Shown here piece after piece: positions 1-13,363 of a stretch of DNA of 64,000 bases (position 1 is its first letter; every line of letters begins with the position of its first letter). The notes beneath the pieces are model-generated. The model was given only the letters and a program-made list of their open reading frames with translations, was not told where the DNA came from and made no database searches. Where the stretch lies: contig NC_089236.1 in assembly GCF_963924675.1 (NCBI RefSeq), positions 59,977,306 through 60,041,305 on the forward strand, in the 5' to 3' direction. The stretch comes from Phocoena phocoena. Taxonomy: Eukaryota; Chordata; Mammalia; Artiodactyla; Phocoenidae. The position numbers were made by a program, and so were the translations under genes.

Positions 1-3000
1 TTGAAATTCTAAGGATTGGGACATAAAATACTCGAGCGTTATCTTGTGAAAAGCATATGTTAAGAATTGTCCAAAGTACATGGTCTGAGAATTAGCAGGA
101 AAATGATTTCAAGGTTTTGAAAAATCTACAGGTAATCAGGTACAGGTACTGTTTAACACTGTAGTATCATTACCCATGTAGCTATAGATTTTGCATAGTT
201 TTTAAAAATAATAAATACCTGAGATATTGATAAACTTGTCTCCAGGGTCCTGCCAGGATTTCTAGTGTTCGGAGGCTTGAAGTGGTGGTAGACTGCATCA
301 GTACCTTGGGGCATTCAGCTAAAACACTGCCGTAATTAACCAGAGCAAATTGTGAATGAAGTCAGCTCTCATTAACTCAAGGGATCCTAGAAAGGTAAAG
401 CTGGATTGAAATTAAAAGGTCCTAGAAAGTAGCAAGTTTGATGAAAATTACCCTTTATCCTGTCTTTAAAACTTGCCAGCCATTGGCAACCCTATCTAAT
501 CCACCTAACACATGTGTCCTGTACCATCTAATTGCCTAACTGGCACTCCTATGAACAGGATGGACTCACAGTGTACGGGCATCTCACTTTTCAGTCATGT
601 TTGACTTTCTGTGTTTTCAGATATCAAATCTATAATATCTAATAAATCTGAATTGCCCTATGCTATAATTGTGATATAAGTGGTGGCAAGGAACTCTAGG
701 CAAATATTTACATTTTAACAGGGGTTTTCTGGAAGCAATACCTTAACATAAAATATTGAATTTTTTGGTCTTACCATCTAAAGATAGTGGGGGAATTATC
801 AGGAGACAATGGATTTTTGACCTTTCAAATTCCAGTGTTCACCTTTACAGCAAGTGTCCTTGACTCATTTATTTTGCAGTCAGTGACCCTGGCATGATAT
901 TCTTCATTTGGTGAGAAAGCAGAGGTGTTGTAACCAGAGGCCATGGAGCATTTTCAGTCTGCATCCCTTCTTCATTGATAAAAGAGAAAAATGAATTCCC
1001 ATGGGGCAGTTTCATGCAGTGAATATGTATTGAGATGGCCAACTTTCTGAATTACTATCCAGCTAGGAAAGTTCATCCGATAGAAAATCTCAAAGGAGAA
1101 GTTCTGTCAGCCTTAAGTGACAGTTTTTAAACATTTAGCACAGATGTTTTCCTGTTATAAATATATTTAATAAGAGCAGAGCAACAGAAACAAAACCTGC
1201 ACCTAGAACTGTAGCTTTCGCCATAATACACCTCAAAACCTAACAATTGTGGACTCTCTGGCTGCTCAGAAAAACCCACTGCAGGAGTTTCTCTGGCTCC
1301 TGCTGGTTTGGGGAGACCCCTGAAGCTGTACATCTGAATGGCAGTGGCTAAATCCCACCCAGGCACCTGGCAGGCCAGATGAATTCACTGTATCCTTTGA
1401 CAGCCAATTAAATGCTATTTGACTAGATATTTGTATTTCTGTACTTTTCCTATGGAAAAAAAAGTCATAACCATTCTGATATCTGCCATGGGTTCAGAAA
1501 ATCAACAACTTGCCTCATGTTACATCGTCAGTTTACAGTAAGGAAGACACATATCTTCAGATTGAAAGTGCTACTTACTTACTAATATATGCTATTTTTC
1601 TTTGTTAGGTACAGGGCACTTTCTGTATCCTGAAATTTCTACTCCTCTCCTCATTCAGGACACCAGGATTCTATAAGAGACTGTGCCATCTACAAGTTTT
1701 ATGACTTTTGATGTATCGCTGGATCTGTTTCAACATCTATAATATATGTTAATTGAATTGTGCATCTCATTTTCATCTTAAAAATACTTAAATCTACAGC
1801 AGTACTTTTCCTCCCTTTTCTTCATTATATGAGTGGATTTTCAAGATTCTCGTACCAGTCTTTCAATGAAACTATCGATCTATAAAAAGTTCAGGGAAAC
1901 AGGGAACAGATTAAAAAGACACCGCAGAGGGCAATCGGTACAATCCAGATTGGGGGAATGATATTAATTCTTCATCAGATATTTTGCAAGGAAAAGACAC
2001 AGAGAGATAGAGAGAGAGAAAAAGAGATTGAGCTAGTGTTAGGATAGGAACATATAGATTAAAAAAGGCTTAAAAAGTAAAGCAACAAATTGTTATATGT
2101 GAACATTAATAAAATCTTAATTTGAAAAACAATAAAAATTTGTGAGAAAATCAGAAAATTTGAACATTGGTTACTGGACATTAAGGAATTATTGCTAATC
2201 TTTAAGTGTGAAATGATTTTGTTGTTACGCTATTAAAATTGCATCTTTATCTTAGAGATGCAGTTGAAATATTTGTGGGTGAAATAAAATGTTGTGTGAT
2301 TTTTACCTCAGTATAAATCTAGAGAGTGAATGAGTAGTGGTATAGAATAAAAATGAATTATGAAAGTTATGAAAATTATGAAAAGCCATGAGTTATGGGT
2401 ACATGTTTAAAAATTTCAATAATAAATGTTTAAATGTGTTTACATAATTAAAAGTAAATATCATTGATAAAAATAATACATGGAAGTTTTACCCTAAACA
2501 TAATTTCAATCTAGTTCAATAAATAATGAAATCTGATTTATATATACTGAACTTGAGAGCTTGAAAGACAAAGTCCTTTGGCACAAATAAAGCATTCATA
2601 AAACTAGTCACCATTTTGAGTGCTTCAGATTTCATTGATCATATATTGAACATGCCTTTTTACGTGTCCTATTTGTTTCTCCTTTTATTAATCTGTTTAT
2701 TCTTAATTTACTCCTCCTCTGAAAAGGGGAAGGGATCCTTTACTGTCTTTAGAATATAGCCAGAGAACTTTTGCTACCATCACTACAAGACATAAATTAT
2801 AATCACAGATGTGTACTTCACCAAAACAAGAAAAGGCTACATCTTTTCACTCACATTCATTAAATAAAAGTACTTGGATTCCCTAGGGGGCTTACATATT
2901 TGCTAGTACAAAAATGCAAATTGGGTTTCATTTTTATTACTTAAATTCTGGCACTGTTTTCAGAAACATTCTTCAAGGGAGAGTAAAAACTTTACTCTCA

Positions 3001-4159
3001 AAGAATTAGTAGTAAAGCTTCACCTTATACAAAAACCCTTCTAAAACATTTTTTTCTGATTGAATTTATTAACAGTTTTATTTACACATTTCATCTTGTT
3101 ATGATTTCTTAGATATAAAAAATTGAAAAAAAAAGTGTCAACATATAAAAATATTGATACAAAACTATGTCAATTACCAATTACTTGTTCTGGTGATTAT
3201 ACATTTTCTGTGACAACAATATATTTTCAAATTCTGAAGAAAGATTGCTATCTCAGTTTTTAAAAATAGTACATTAGATACAAAACCTCCAAAATTATAA
3301 ATTTTAAATAATCTATATTTTTCTGAAACATTTTCACGCCATTCCATAATTTTTATATTAATATATTTCTCATTAATATTGGTATTCATGTTGGAAAGTG
3401 TATTATGGACCCATGTATATTATTTCCTAAAAGACAAGCTAGCCTCAAGTTGCAACATCCCCATGGATTGCACCTGTGATTATGATGGAAGATGTTTATA
3501 ATTTATATGAAAATTATAATGAAAGCAAAATTATTCACTTTTTTCTCTAGTAATTTACATGTGCTTCTTTATGCACTTGAAAACCTCAAGAGTTTTCAAA
3601 GAGGTATTGCTGCTTGCTCAAAAATACAATATTAATCATAAGATTTTCATGTTATTGATATATCCTATGAGCTAAGAATTTTAACTATAAACACAGAAAG
3701 AAACAATAAATTTGTACAATTTTACATAAATTTTTAATCTAAAGACACTTTAAATAAGGCTCAAGTTAAAGTATAGGAGATATATCAAGTAATATCAGGC
3801 ATTTATAATTGTTCCAAAATTATTAATGTTTATTATGTAAAAGAAGTCCAAAATCTAGCTATCAATGTATTCCAATGCCTGATATTTTGGCCCAAAGTGT
3901 ATCCTAAAATAAACCTCACATGATGGAATCCACTAAGAGTAACCTCTGAAAATGCATTCATTTAGTACTGAACAACATCCAGTTTCACTGTCATGGCTAT
4001 TGTGGACATAATTCCACATTCACACACAACTTAATTTGCCAGAACATTAATTTTCAAAATGGGGTCTTCTCTGCCATAATTTGTCCCTAAGCCAATATTA
4101 GGTGTGTGATCACTTGATGTCACCTAATTAGCAAGAGGAAAACACAACACTGAGTTTGA
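1..4159. other. AT-rich intergenic DNA, no gene seen
   Basis: No open frame longer than about 80 codons occurs here and none resembles a known protein. I recognise no young interspersed repeat. A short purine-rich stretch (GA-type) lies near 1998-2025. The base composition is typical of a mammalian gene desert. Confidence 0.6.
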
Positions 4160-4340
4160 ACAATGGAGAGAGCTTTGGGACTAGAATATAGAAGAAGTAA
4201 GTTTGAGTCCTGGCACCATTATTGGGCAAATCATTCAGCTTCCCTGAATCTCCAGTTTTCTCCTTTGTGAAATGGTAATAAAAATATTTAACATTCATAG
4301 TTTGTCAGCTGCTTTACTGAATTTTCATCCAACAAACATC
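4160..4340 (+). repeat. MIR SINE, diverged
   Basis: The order of blocks matches the MIR consensus on the + strand: a tRNA-derived part around 'gtttgagtcctggcacc', then 'gggcaaatcattcagcttcc', then the core-like 'ctcctttgtgaaatggtaat'. It is heavily mutated, as expected for a repeat older than the placental mammal radiation. Its ends are approximate. Confidence 0.75.
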
Positions 4341-4984
4341 TATTGATCCTTTATCATAAGCTGCTTATATATGATACTTGATTTTGGAGACAAAAGTTTC
4401 ATTATATTTTAAAGTTCAAAGAATTTATTTTAGAATAAGGCACTAAGACAAGTAAATCACCATGACGTGGTGTGATAAGTGCAATTGGAGGGATATGCAC
4501 ATTTTCTCTAAAGCAAAGTAAAGGCAGATGTAAATTTTATGGAAGCGTCAGGGAAAGTCTTCTTAGGAAAGTTGATTCTTTTAAGTTTTGAAAGACATTT
4601 GAGCAGAAGAGTTAGCTAGATAAAGATACGGAGAGAAGGTACAGACAAAGCAGAAAATGTGTAAAAACACATGAAAGCCTTCCCTTCAGAGTTTGGATAG
4701 TTTGGTAGCCTACTCTACCATTTAGGCTTTTTATCAATTCTAAGACACTTTTTTTTTTCTCTCATTTTTACATCATGGAAAAAATGGTGCATTTTACAGT
4801 CAATGGTGTCTTATAATCACTATCAGCCAGATGACAATTGTTAGAAAGTTGTGTAAAAACTTTCATTGTTGCCTCTTATTAAGATCAAGCAAGAGCCAAG
4901 ATCAGTAAATCTTGGATTTGGTGAAATACAGAGAAAAATATAGAGATGGAGTTGGAGATGGAGATAGAAGAAGGAGGAGAATGA
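4341..4984. other. Intergenic, possibly an old repeat, unclassified
   Basis: Around 4435-4660 the text has the feel of an old interspersed repeat ('gataagtgcaattgg', 'agggaaagtcttcttagg', 'gacatttgagcagaagag'), but I cannot name the family. No coding potential is seen. Confidence 0.3.
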
Positions 4985-5011
4985 AGGGAGGGAGGGAGGG
5001 AGGGAGGGAGA
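4985..5011. repeat. (GGGA)n microsatellite
   Basis: About six perfect tandem copies of GGGA sit inside a longer purine-rich tract beginning near 4940. They are followed by a short (TC)n run at 5024-5037. The open frame across it on the minus strand (Ser/Pro-rich) is a by-product of the repeat. Confidence 0.9.
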
Positions 5012-5074
5012 GAAAGAAGAGATATCTCTCTCTCTCACTATGAATTTCTGCAAATTTTCTTCTATACATCTCTT

Positions 5075-5340
5075 ATATTTTTAAAATTGAAGTATAGTTG
5101 ACTCACAATATTATATTAGTTTCAGGTATACAACATTGTGATTTGATTTTTTTATAGATTACACACAAGGCAAAGTTATTATAAAATATTGACTATATTC
5201 CTTGAGGTGTACATCACATCCTTGTGACTTGTTTATTTCATAACTCGTAATTTTTGCCTCTTAATCCCCTTCACCCATTTCACCCCTCCACACACCTCTT
5301 GTTCCTTTTTATTTACACTGGTTTACTTTTCAGCTAGCAT
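5075..5340 (-). mobile_element. LINE-1 3' end fragment, old (L1MA-like)
   Basis: The + strand reads as the reverse complement of an L1 3' untranslated region: 'attgaagtatagttgactcac', 'tagtttcaggtatacaacattg', 'aaagttattataaaatattg', then 'cctcttaatccccttcaccc'. It has many substitutions and no clear poly-A or target-site duplication, so it is an old, truncated copy. The family label is from memory of the consensus. Confidence 0.7.
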
Positions 5341-7119
5341 CCACAGATAACTTTTAACACCTCCTGATGGTTCTATTTTCACCTTAAATTACTTATGAAG
5401 AAGACTTTAGTGTACCCTCAACAAAGTATCATGCTTCTCTACAAAATAAATCACAAATTAATTTAAAATGCAAGCTAAACTTCTGCGCCTTCCAGAATGA
5501 TTTGTAAGTATATGTATAATCAACAATTGACACATCACCTGATGTTCACTCTGCATCATATCCTAGATGGCTCCAATCCTGTGCAAAGCAAGGGTGCTGC
5601 TTTCCTAAAAATAACAACCCCAGAATTTATTCTACATTAAATTCATAGCAGAATAAAGCTGAATACACATTATCCTAGTTCTTCTATTGGTTCATAAATT
5701 ATTGGAAAAGTTTTTTCCAATAATGGTAAGGGGAAGTCTAATCAAAATTTACTTTTAGCCCACAGTATTCTCAAAATTTGCTTTTCATATTAGTTGAACT
5801 ATAATTACATAATTCACTACATTTTAAATATTTGTTTTTGTATATGTTTCTCCAGTAGACTGTGAACTCCCTAAAGGTCTGATCCTTCTTGATGTTATTT
5901 GTTTCTGAAAATTGACAAAGGACCTTATACTTGTTAAGGGATTGGTAAATGATGTTTAAATGTTTAAGTATATTAAAGAATTTAATTTTTGAAAATATAA
6001 ACACACACAAGTAATGTTACTGTTAAAGAGCATACTAGGAATTGAAAGACATAATTTAAACTGAGAATAAAGATATTTTTTTCTTTCATTCCACAAATAA
6101 AATACATGTTAACAGTATCCATCTAATCAAATCACCTAACATGGATATCTAAAGATATATGACTCAGATGCAAGTAGTAATCAAATGCACAGATATTAAA
6201 ATTTTAAACTTTCATAAATTTTAACTAATTACAGAAAAAGTGGTATAAGATAAAAGTTACAAAAAATAGCAGATGAACCATTGATTAGGTAGATTTGCTC
6301 TCATGAAAAATTATAAATAAAACCTTCTTGTACTATTCACATAACACATAATTTAAAAGATAAGACGTGTTCTAATCATTTAATATTTATATTAAAGAAA
6401 TGAAATAATTATACATGTAATAATGAAGTACTTATATCTGGGAGGTGGAGTTCTAAAAGTGTCATCAGATGCTAAGAAAAGTTTTTGTATAATTTACCCT
6501 CAAAAGCAAATGTAAGAAAAAAGGTCAGATTAAGGGTGAACTGTGAGGTTTTAATGAAAAGCTTCAGATTAAAATCAGATGAGACAAAAGTAAAAATCTC
6601 CACACTACAACCTCTTCTAAATTAGACAATATGCATCCAGCACTTTAGGAAAATCAGGTTAGAACCATTAAATATCTATCATCCTTAAAGCAACTAATTT
6701 TGAGCATTTCTTGAATTTACCTAAATTTACTTCTTGTATAACCATTTTTGCTGTTAAATTGCCTTATCTGTTGCTAATACCAGCTCAATAGACTGTTTTA
6801 AAATATTAATTATACATCTGTCTACTGACTATGCTTCCTCTTAAAGTGTAAATTTCTTAATATAGTTCGCATGTGTTGGCAGACACCCAGCTCTTATTTT
6901 GTATCGCACAATCAGAAGAGTTTTAAAACAAACCAACCAGCAAACAAACCAAAGCCCATTTCAGAGTGTTTTATTTCATGAAAACATTTATCAGACTTTC
7001 CTAACACTTCACACTGCAAATTCAGGAACTCCAGAGGGCTGAACATTTTAGAATCACCTATTGCTCTTAGCAGACAAGGAAGGCTAGAAGTAATTGCTCT
7101 AACAACTGCCAGAAGGTTT
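5341..7119. other. Intergenic AT-rich DNA
   Basis: No gene is visible. A short stretch near 5855-5885 ('agactgtgaactccctaaagg') resembles the 3' tail of an L2/CR1-type LINE, but it is too short to call. A small hairpin (ttggaaaa/ttttccaa) lies near 5702-5720. Confidence 0.5.
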
Positions 7120-8265
7120 CCACAGTCTCTTTTTTTTTTAACATCTTTATTGGAGCATAATGGCTTTACAATGGTGTGTTAGTTTCTGCTTTATAACAAA
7201 GTGAATCAGTTATACATATACATATATATCCATATCTCCTCCCTCTTGCTTCTCCCTCCCTCCCACCCTCCCTATCCTACCCCTCTAGGTGGACACAAAG
7301 CACCGAGCTGATCTCCCTGTGCTATGTGGCTGCTTCTCACTAGTTATCTATTCTCCATTGGGTAGTGTATATATGTCCATGCCACTCTCACTTAATCCCA
7401 GCTTACCCTTCTCCTTCCCTGTGTCCTCAAGCCCATTCTGTACATCTGCATCTTTATTCCTGTCCTGCCCCTAGGTTCTTCAGAACCACTTTTTTTTTTT
7501 TTTTTTTTTAGATTCTGTATATATGTGTTAGCATACGGTATTTGTTTTTCCCTTTCTGACTTACTTCACTCTGTATGACAGTTTCTTGGTCCATCCATCT
7601 CACTACAAATAACTCAATTTCGTTTCATTTTATGGCTGAGTAACATTCCATTGTATATATGTGCCACATCTTCTTTATCCATTCATCTGTTGATGGACAC
7701 TTAGGTTGCTTCCATGCCCTGGCTATTGTAAATACAGCTGCAATGAACATTGTGGCACATGACTCTTTTTGAATTATGGTTTTCTCAGGGTATATGCCCA
7801 GTAGTGGGATTGCTGTGTCATATGGTATTTTTAGTTTTTTAAGGAACCTCCATACTGTTCTCCATAGTGGCTGTATCAATTTACATTCCTACCACCAGGG
7901 CAAGAGGGCTCCCTTTTCTCCACACCGCCTCCAGCATTTATTTGTAGATTTTTTGATGATGGCCATTCTGACCAGTGTGAGGTGATACCTCATTGTAGTT
8001 TTGATTTGCATTTCTCTAATGATTAGTGATGTTGAGCATCCTTTCATGTGTTTGTGGGCAGTCTGTATATTTTCTTTGGAGAATGAAACGTAAAAGCTTT
8101 TGCATAGCAAAGGAAACCATAAACAAGATGAAAAGACAAAAGAAGCAACTGACAAAGGATTAATCTCCAAAATATACAGGCAGCTCATGCAACTCAATAA
8201 CAGAAAAACAAACAGCCCAATCCAAAAATGGGCAGAAGGCCTAAATAGACATTTCTCCACAGTCT
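7120..8265 (-). mobile_element. LINE-1 insertion with 5' inversion (twin priming)
   Basis: From about 7129 to 8083 the + strand is the reverse complement of an L1 3' end: poly-T, 3' UTR, then the C-terminal part of ORF2. On the minus strand it encodes recognisable ORF2p pieces such as '[16 protein letters not shown]' and '[12 protein letters not shown]'. From about 8084 to 8256 the orientation flips and a more upstream part of ORF2 reads on the + strand (KLLHSKGN..., [16 protein letters not shown]). A 9-bp direct repeat, ccacagtct, flanks the whole unit at 7120-7128 and 8257-8265 and fits as the target-site duplication. This is the classic product of twin priming. It is 5' truncated and inactive. 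Confidence 0.9.
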
Positions 8266-10204
8266 TTTAAGCTAGCACAAAGCAGCTTTAATGGTCAGCT
8301 AAAACTTGCCTCCTCAAACAATCAGGATTTACATGGCTATATATTTCTGAAGGGTTTTTCTGGCAGGAACCCTCTGGATGATTGGAGGAGTCCAGCTACC
8401 ATGGCCCCAGTGCGTTCAAGGTCTGAGCCTTGGGTTATTCTGCATTTTCAAGAATATGGCTGTGAGTGTAGAGAATAAAAGTATAAACAGCAAACAAATA
8501 CACAAACCCATCCACTAAGGTTTTAGAAAATAGCAAGCAATATATAAAACAGGTTTAGGGACTGTGCCTAAAGATGCCATCTGAATATTGCCTCAACATA
8601 GAACCTTGATATATATAATCAAAGCGACATAAAATATTTTATAAACATCTAAACTCCCAAAATGCAGTAAAATCCGAATCACTGGATTTTTCTCCCAGCA
8701 AAAAATGTCTGTTAACTAACATTTGGATATAATAATAAATGTTATTTGAAATGAAGGGCAGATGTAGCAGATCATAATCTTCATGTGAACATCAGTCAAC
8801 AAGTAGCCCAGTTGCTGGGAGATATAAATCGTAGTATAACCTAGTTGCTACTTGTCATCAAGGAAATTATAGATTAGTGAGAACAAATAGAGAGTTTATT
8901 TGCACACATATGGTAAAATGTCTTTTGAAATTGGCAGCAAAACTAAAAATTCAGTTTTCAGGATGGCATTTATGGTGAGCGCACTTTATTATGCTCTGAT
9001 ATTTGAAAATTAGACATTCCATGTATAGTGTGTACATTTATCATTTTCACTCCCTCTGTGTTAGTATGCATGTGTATGCGTGTGCACATGTGCTCGTGTG
9101 TATAAACTAGGCCGTCCATCTCCACAAATATGAGACCAAAGTTATTATATAGCTTTCTGTCATGTGAAAAGTAGTATCTGTAAGTCAAATGCACCAAAAT
9201 TAATCTTTATGGACTCGAACAAAATATCCGTGGTCAAAATATTTTCTTCAAGAGGAACAAGTTTTTTCTTACATGTGACTTTCAAGGTCATAATCTTGGG
9301 CTTCAAAATTGCACTTAAACAACAATAGAACAACAATAATAGGGGCATTTACAAGAAAAGTTTTAAATAACAGAATTCAAACTTAGTATGAAAGGATGCT
9401 TAAAATAGTATAAATTCACAATATACAGGCAAATATATACATATATATTCTTTAAAGTAGCAATAAAACCATAACATTTCTAATTTATAAGTACATACAT
9501 ACTGACAAAAATTAATAGATAATACAGCAGAGCAATAATTTGAATTAGTGGTATGCATACATAATGTTCTATATGCATGATAAACTAAGTAATTTACACT
9601 AGAGTTTAATATCTCATCATTTAAATTGACTGTCCTGTATTTTTCTATAAAAGTAAACTTCACTTTAATATCTAAATATTAACTGTTAACTACAGACTTA
9701 TTTTAAATATATCCAAATTATATATTCATCATGAAGATAGCTTTAAGAACTGCTTTATAATTTCTTTAGTGTATCAAAATATTTCACATTTAAACCTGAC
9801 TTAATTTCCCATACAGTTTCACTACAATATTTCATTATTTATGCTGTTGTAAACCCAAGACACAAAACTATGGTTTCTCCTCTATTCTGTCCTCCAGATC
9901 TTTTGGAACAATGTACATGCATGAGTTTTATAAAATTCATTACTAGAAAATGCTGTCTGGCAAGCACTCCCATTTTCTTTTTCCAGTAGCCAAAATAACT
10001 GGTGAAATCTGTAAGCCAGCAACCACTTCATCAATGGCAGACCCTCGGTGCTATAAATCCATAACTAATCAGGACCAGCTGATAATGAAGGCAAGTTGTC
10101 TTGAACAATGTCTATTCTGGGGGAAAAAAACTCTGCTGCAATCCTATGTAGCCTTCTCTAATTCTTGGCATTATAGTGTAGATTAAAACTATGTTGGTGC
10201 CTGT
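8266..10204. other. Intergenic AT-rich DNA
   Basis: No gene or clearly classifiable repeat was recognised. Open frames of 60-90 codons near 8970-9663 and 9950-10186 have no recognisable domains and fit chance in AT-rich DNA. Confidence 0.55.
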
Positions 10205-10445
10205 AATAACAAATAATATAACAGCAAACAATAATAATAGTTAACACTTACTTAGTGCTTACAGTGTGCTGAGAAGTATGCTAACAAGTTTATGAGTAAT
10301 CTCATTTAATTCTCACAACAAATGTAGGTATTGTCATTATACATATCCTATAGATGAGGAAACAGAGGCACTGATTTAAATAAATTAACCAATATTTTAA
10401 GAAATCACTAAAAGGCAGAGATGGGAATGGGAACCTAGGGAATAT
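10205..10445 (-). repeat. MIR SINE
   Basis: The + strand shows the reverse-complement MIR order: 'ttagtgcttacagtgtgctgag', 'ctcatttaattctcacaaca', 'tagatgaggaaacagaggca', then 'aaaggcagagatgggaa'. This is a fairly good match to MIR/MIRb. The ends are approximate. Confidence 0.8.
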
Positions 10446-10564
10446 TTATCCAAATACCTGTTTTTAATCCCTGCACTATCTGTGAAAAAGACCATCACAC
10501 TCAGTAGAAAGCAACAGTTCAATCAAAAAGGACAAATACTTTGTGTTTAAAACCACTAAAGGCT

Positions 10565-10858
10565 GGGCTTCCCTGGTGGCGCAGTGGCTGAGAGTCTGCC
10601 TGCCGATGCAGGGGACATGGGTTCATGCCCCAGTCTGGGAAGATCCCACATGCCGCAGAGCAACTAAGCCTATGCGCCACAACTACTGAAGCCCACGCGC
10701 CTAGAGCACGTGCTCCGCAGCAAGAGAAGCCACCACAATGAGAAGCCCGTGCACCGCAACGAAGAGTAGCCCCTGCTCGCCACAACTAGAGAAAGCCCAC
10801 ATGCAGCAAGGAAGACCTAACGCAGCCAATACTAATAAATTAATTTTTTAAAAAAATT
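10565..10858 (+). mobile_element. CHR-1-type tRNA-derived SINE
   Basis: It begins with the typical 'gggcttccctggtggcgcag' and contains the tRNA-like promoter region ('ctgccgatgcaggggac', 'gggttcatgccccagtctgg'). The CHR-1-type body of 'cgccacaactactgaagccc' repeats follows, and it ends in an A/T-rich tail near 10840-10858. CHR SINEs are shared by cetaceans, hippos and ruminants. No clear target-site duplication was found, so the right end is approximate. Confidence 0.9.
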
Positions 10859-11226
10859 ATGTATCCCGAACTCCAAGTGGAGAAACATTCTGTATTTTAA
10901 TTCTGTTAAAATGTTATCAAATTCAACACACCCACAAATAAGAATCCAAGATATAATGTATTTAGAGTGCATTAGTTGATATCAGATATGTACAGATATG
11001 AGGCCCCTAACAGGAATGAAGATATTCTAAGCATGATCTAACATGCATAACTTAATATGCATGTAACCATAATTATAGGACACTTTAATCACAGGCCAAT
11101 TTTATTTATTCCCAGAAAGTTAACCAAACTATTGGCTTGATTTTTTTTCTGTCAGTGAACACATGGTAAGACCACATCTTAATAGGTTACCTATTGCTCA
11201 TTTGCGTAATGAAGTTTTTCAATAAA

Positions 11227-13363
11227 CCAAGCTGACTGTTTTTTTTAATTTTTGAATTTTATTTTACTTTTTATACAGCAGGTTCTTATTAGTTATCTAT
11301 TTTATACATATTAATGTATACATGTCAATCCCAATCTCCCAATTCATCCCACCACCACCACCCCCACCAGCACATTCCCCCCTTGGTGTCCATACGCTAG
11401 TTCTCTACATCTGTGTCTCTATTTGTGCCTTGCAAACCACTTCATCTGTACCATTTTTCCAGGTTCCACATATATGAGTTAATATACGATATTCGTTTTT
11501 CTCTTTCTGACTTACTTCACTCTGTATGACAGTCTCTAGATCCATCCACGCCTCTACAAATGACCCAATTTCATTCCTTTTTATGACTGAGTAATATTCC
11601 ATTGTATATATGTGCCACATCTTGTTTATCCAGTTGTCTGTCGATGGGCATTTAGGTTGCTTCCATGATCTGGCTATTGGAAACAGTGCTGCAACAAACA
11701 CTGGGGTGCATGTGTCTTTTTGAATTATGGTTTTCTCTGGGTATATGCCCAGTAGTGGGATTGCTGGGTCATATGGTAATGCTATTTTTAGTTTTTTAAG
11801 GAAGCTCCATGCTGTTCTCCATAGTGGCTGTATCAATTTACATTCCCACCAGCAGTGCAAGAGGGTTCCCTTTTCTCCACACCCTCTCCAGCATTTGTTG
11901 TTTGTAGATTTTCTGATGATGCCCATTCTAGCTGGTGTGAGGTGATACCTCATTGTAGTTCTGATTTGCATTTATCTAATAATTAGTGATGTTGAGCAGC
12001 TTTTCATATGCTTCTTGGCCATCTGTATGTCTTCTTTGGAGAAATGTCTATTTAGGTCTTCTGCCCATTTTTGGATTGGGTTGTTTGTTTTTTTAATATT
12101 GAGCTGCATGAGCTGTTTATGTATTTTGGAGATTAATCTTTTGTCTGTTGATTTGTTTGCAAATATTTTCTCCTATTCCAAGGGTTGACTTTTCATCTTG
12201 TTTGTAGTTTGCTTTGCCAAAGCTTTTAAGTTTCATTAGGTCCCATTTGTTTCTTTTTATTTCCATTACTCTAGGAGGTGGATCAAAAAAGATCTTGCTG
12301 TGATTTATGTCAGAGTGTTCTCCCTATGTTTTCCTCTAAGAGTTTTACAGTGTCTGGTCTTACATGTAGGTCTCTAATCCATTTTGAGTTTATTTTTGTG
12401 TATGGTGTTAAGGAGTGTTCTAATTTCATTCTTTTACATGTAACTGTCCAGTTTTCCCAGCACCACTTATTGAAGAGACTGTCTTTTCTCCATTGTATAT
12501 CCTTGCCTCCTTCGTCATAGATTAGTTGACCATAGGTGTGTGGGTTTATCTCTGGGCATTCTATCCTGTTCCATTGATCTATGTTTCTGTTTTTGTGCCA
12601 GTACCATATTATCTTGATTACTGTAGCTTTGTAGTATAGTCTGAATTCAGGGAGTCTGATTCCTCCAGCTCTGTTTTTTTCCCTCAAGACTGCTTTGGCT
12701 ATTCGGGGTCTTTTGTGTCTCCATACAAATTAAGATTTTTTTATTCTAGTTCTGTGCAAAATGCCATTGGTAATTTGACAGGGATTGCACTGAATCTGTA
12801 GATTGCTTTGGGTAGTACAGTCATTTTCACAATACTGATTCCTCCAATCCAAGAACATGGTACATCTCTCCATCTGTTTGTCTCATCTTTGATTTCTTTC
12901 ATCAGTGCCTTAGAGTTTTCTGAGTACAGGTCTTTTACCTCCTTAGGTAGGTTTATTCCTAGGTATTTTATTCATTTTTTTTGCATTGGTGAATGGGATT
13001 CTTTCCTTAATTTCTCTTTCTGATCTTTCGTTGTTAGTGTATAGGAATGCAGGAGATTTCTGTGCATTAATTTTGTATCCTGCAACTTTACCAAACTCAT
13101 TGATTAGTTCTAGTAGTTTTCTGGTAGCGTCTTTAGGATTCTCTATGTATAGTATCATGTCATCTGCAAACAGTGACAGTTTTACTTCTTCTTTTCCAAT
13201 TTGTATTCCTTTTATTTCTTTTTCTTCTCTGATTGCCGTGACTAGGACTTCCAAAACTATGTTGAATAATAGTGGTGAGAGTAGACATCCTTGTCTTTTT
13301 CCTGATCTTAGAGGAAATGCTTTCAGTTTTTCACCATTGAGAATGATGTTTGCCAAGCTGACT
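11227..13363 (-). mobile_element. 5'-truncated LINE-1 with target-site duplication
   Basis: About 2.1 kb of L1 lies in reverse orientation between two copies of ccaagctgact (11227-11237 and 13353-13363), an 11-bp target-site duplication. The minus strand carries the second half of ORF2p. The reverse-transcriptase motif [15 protein letters not shown] is near 13150-13200, then '[19 protein letters not shown]' near 12570-12620, then the C-terminal domain ([16 protein letters not shown]..., 11700-11900). The frame is broken in several places, so no functional protein is made. ORF1 and the endonuclease domain are missing. It is antisense to SLITRK5. Confidence 0.93.
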
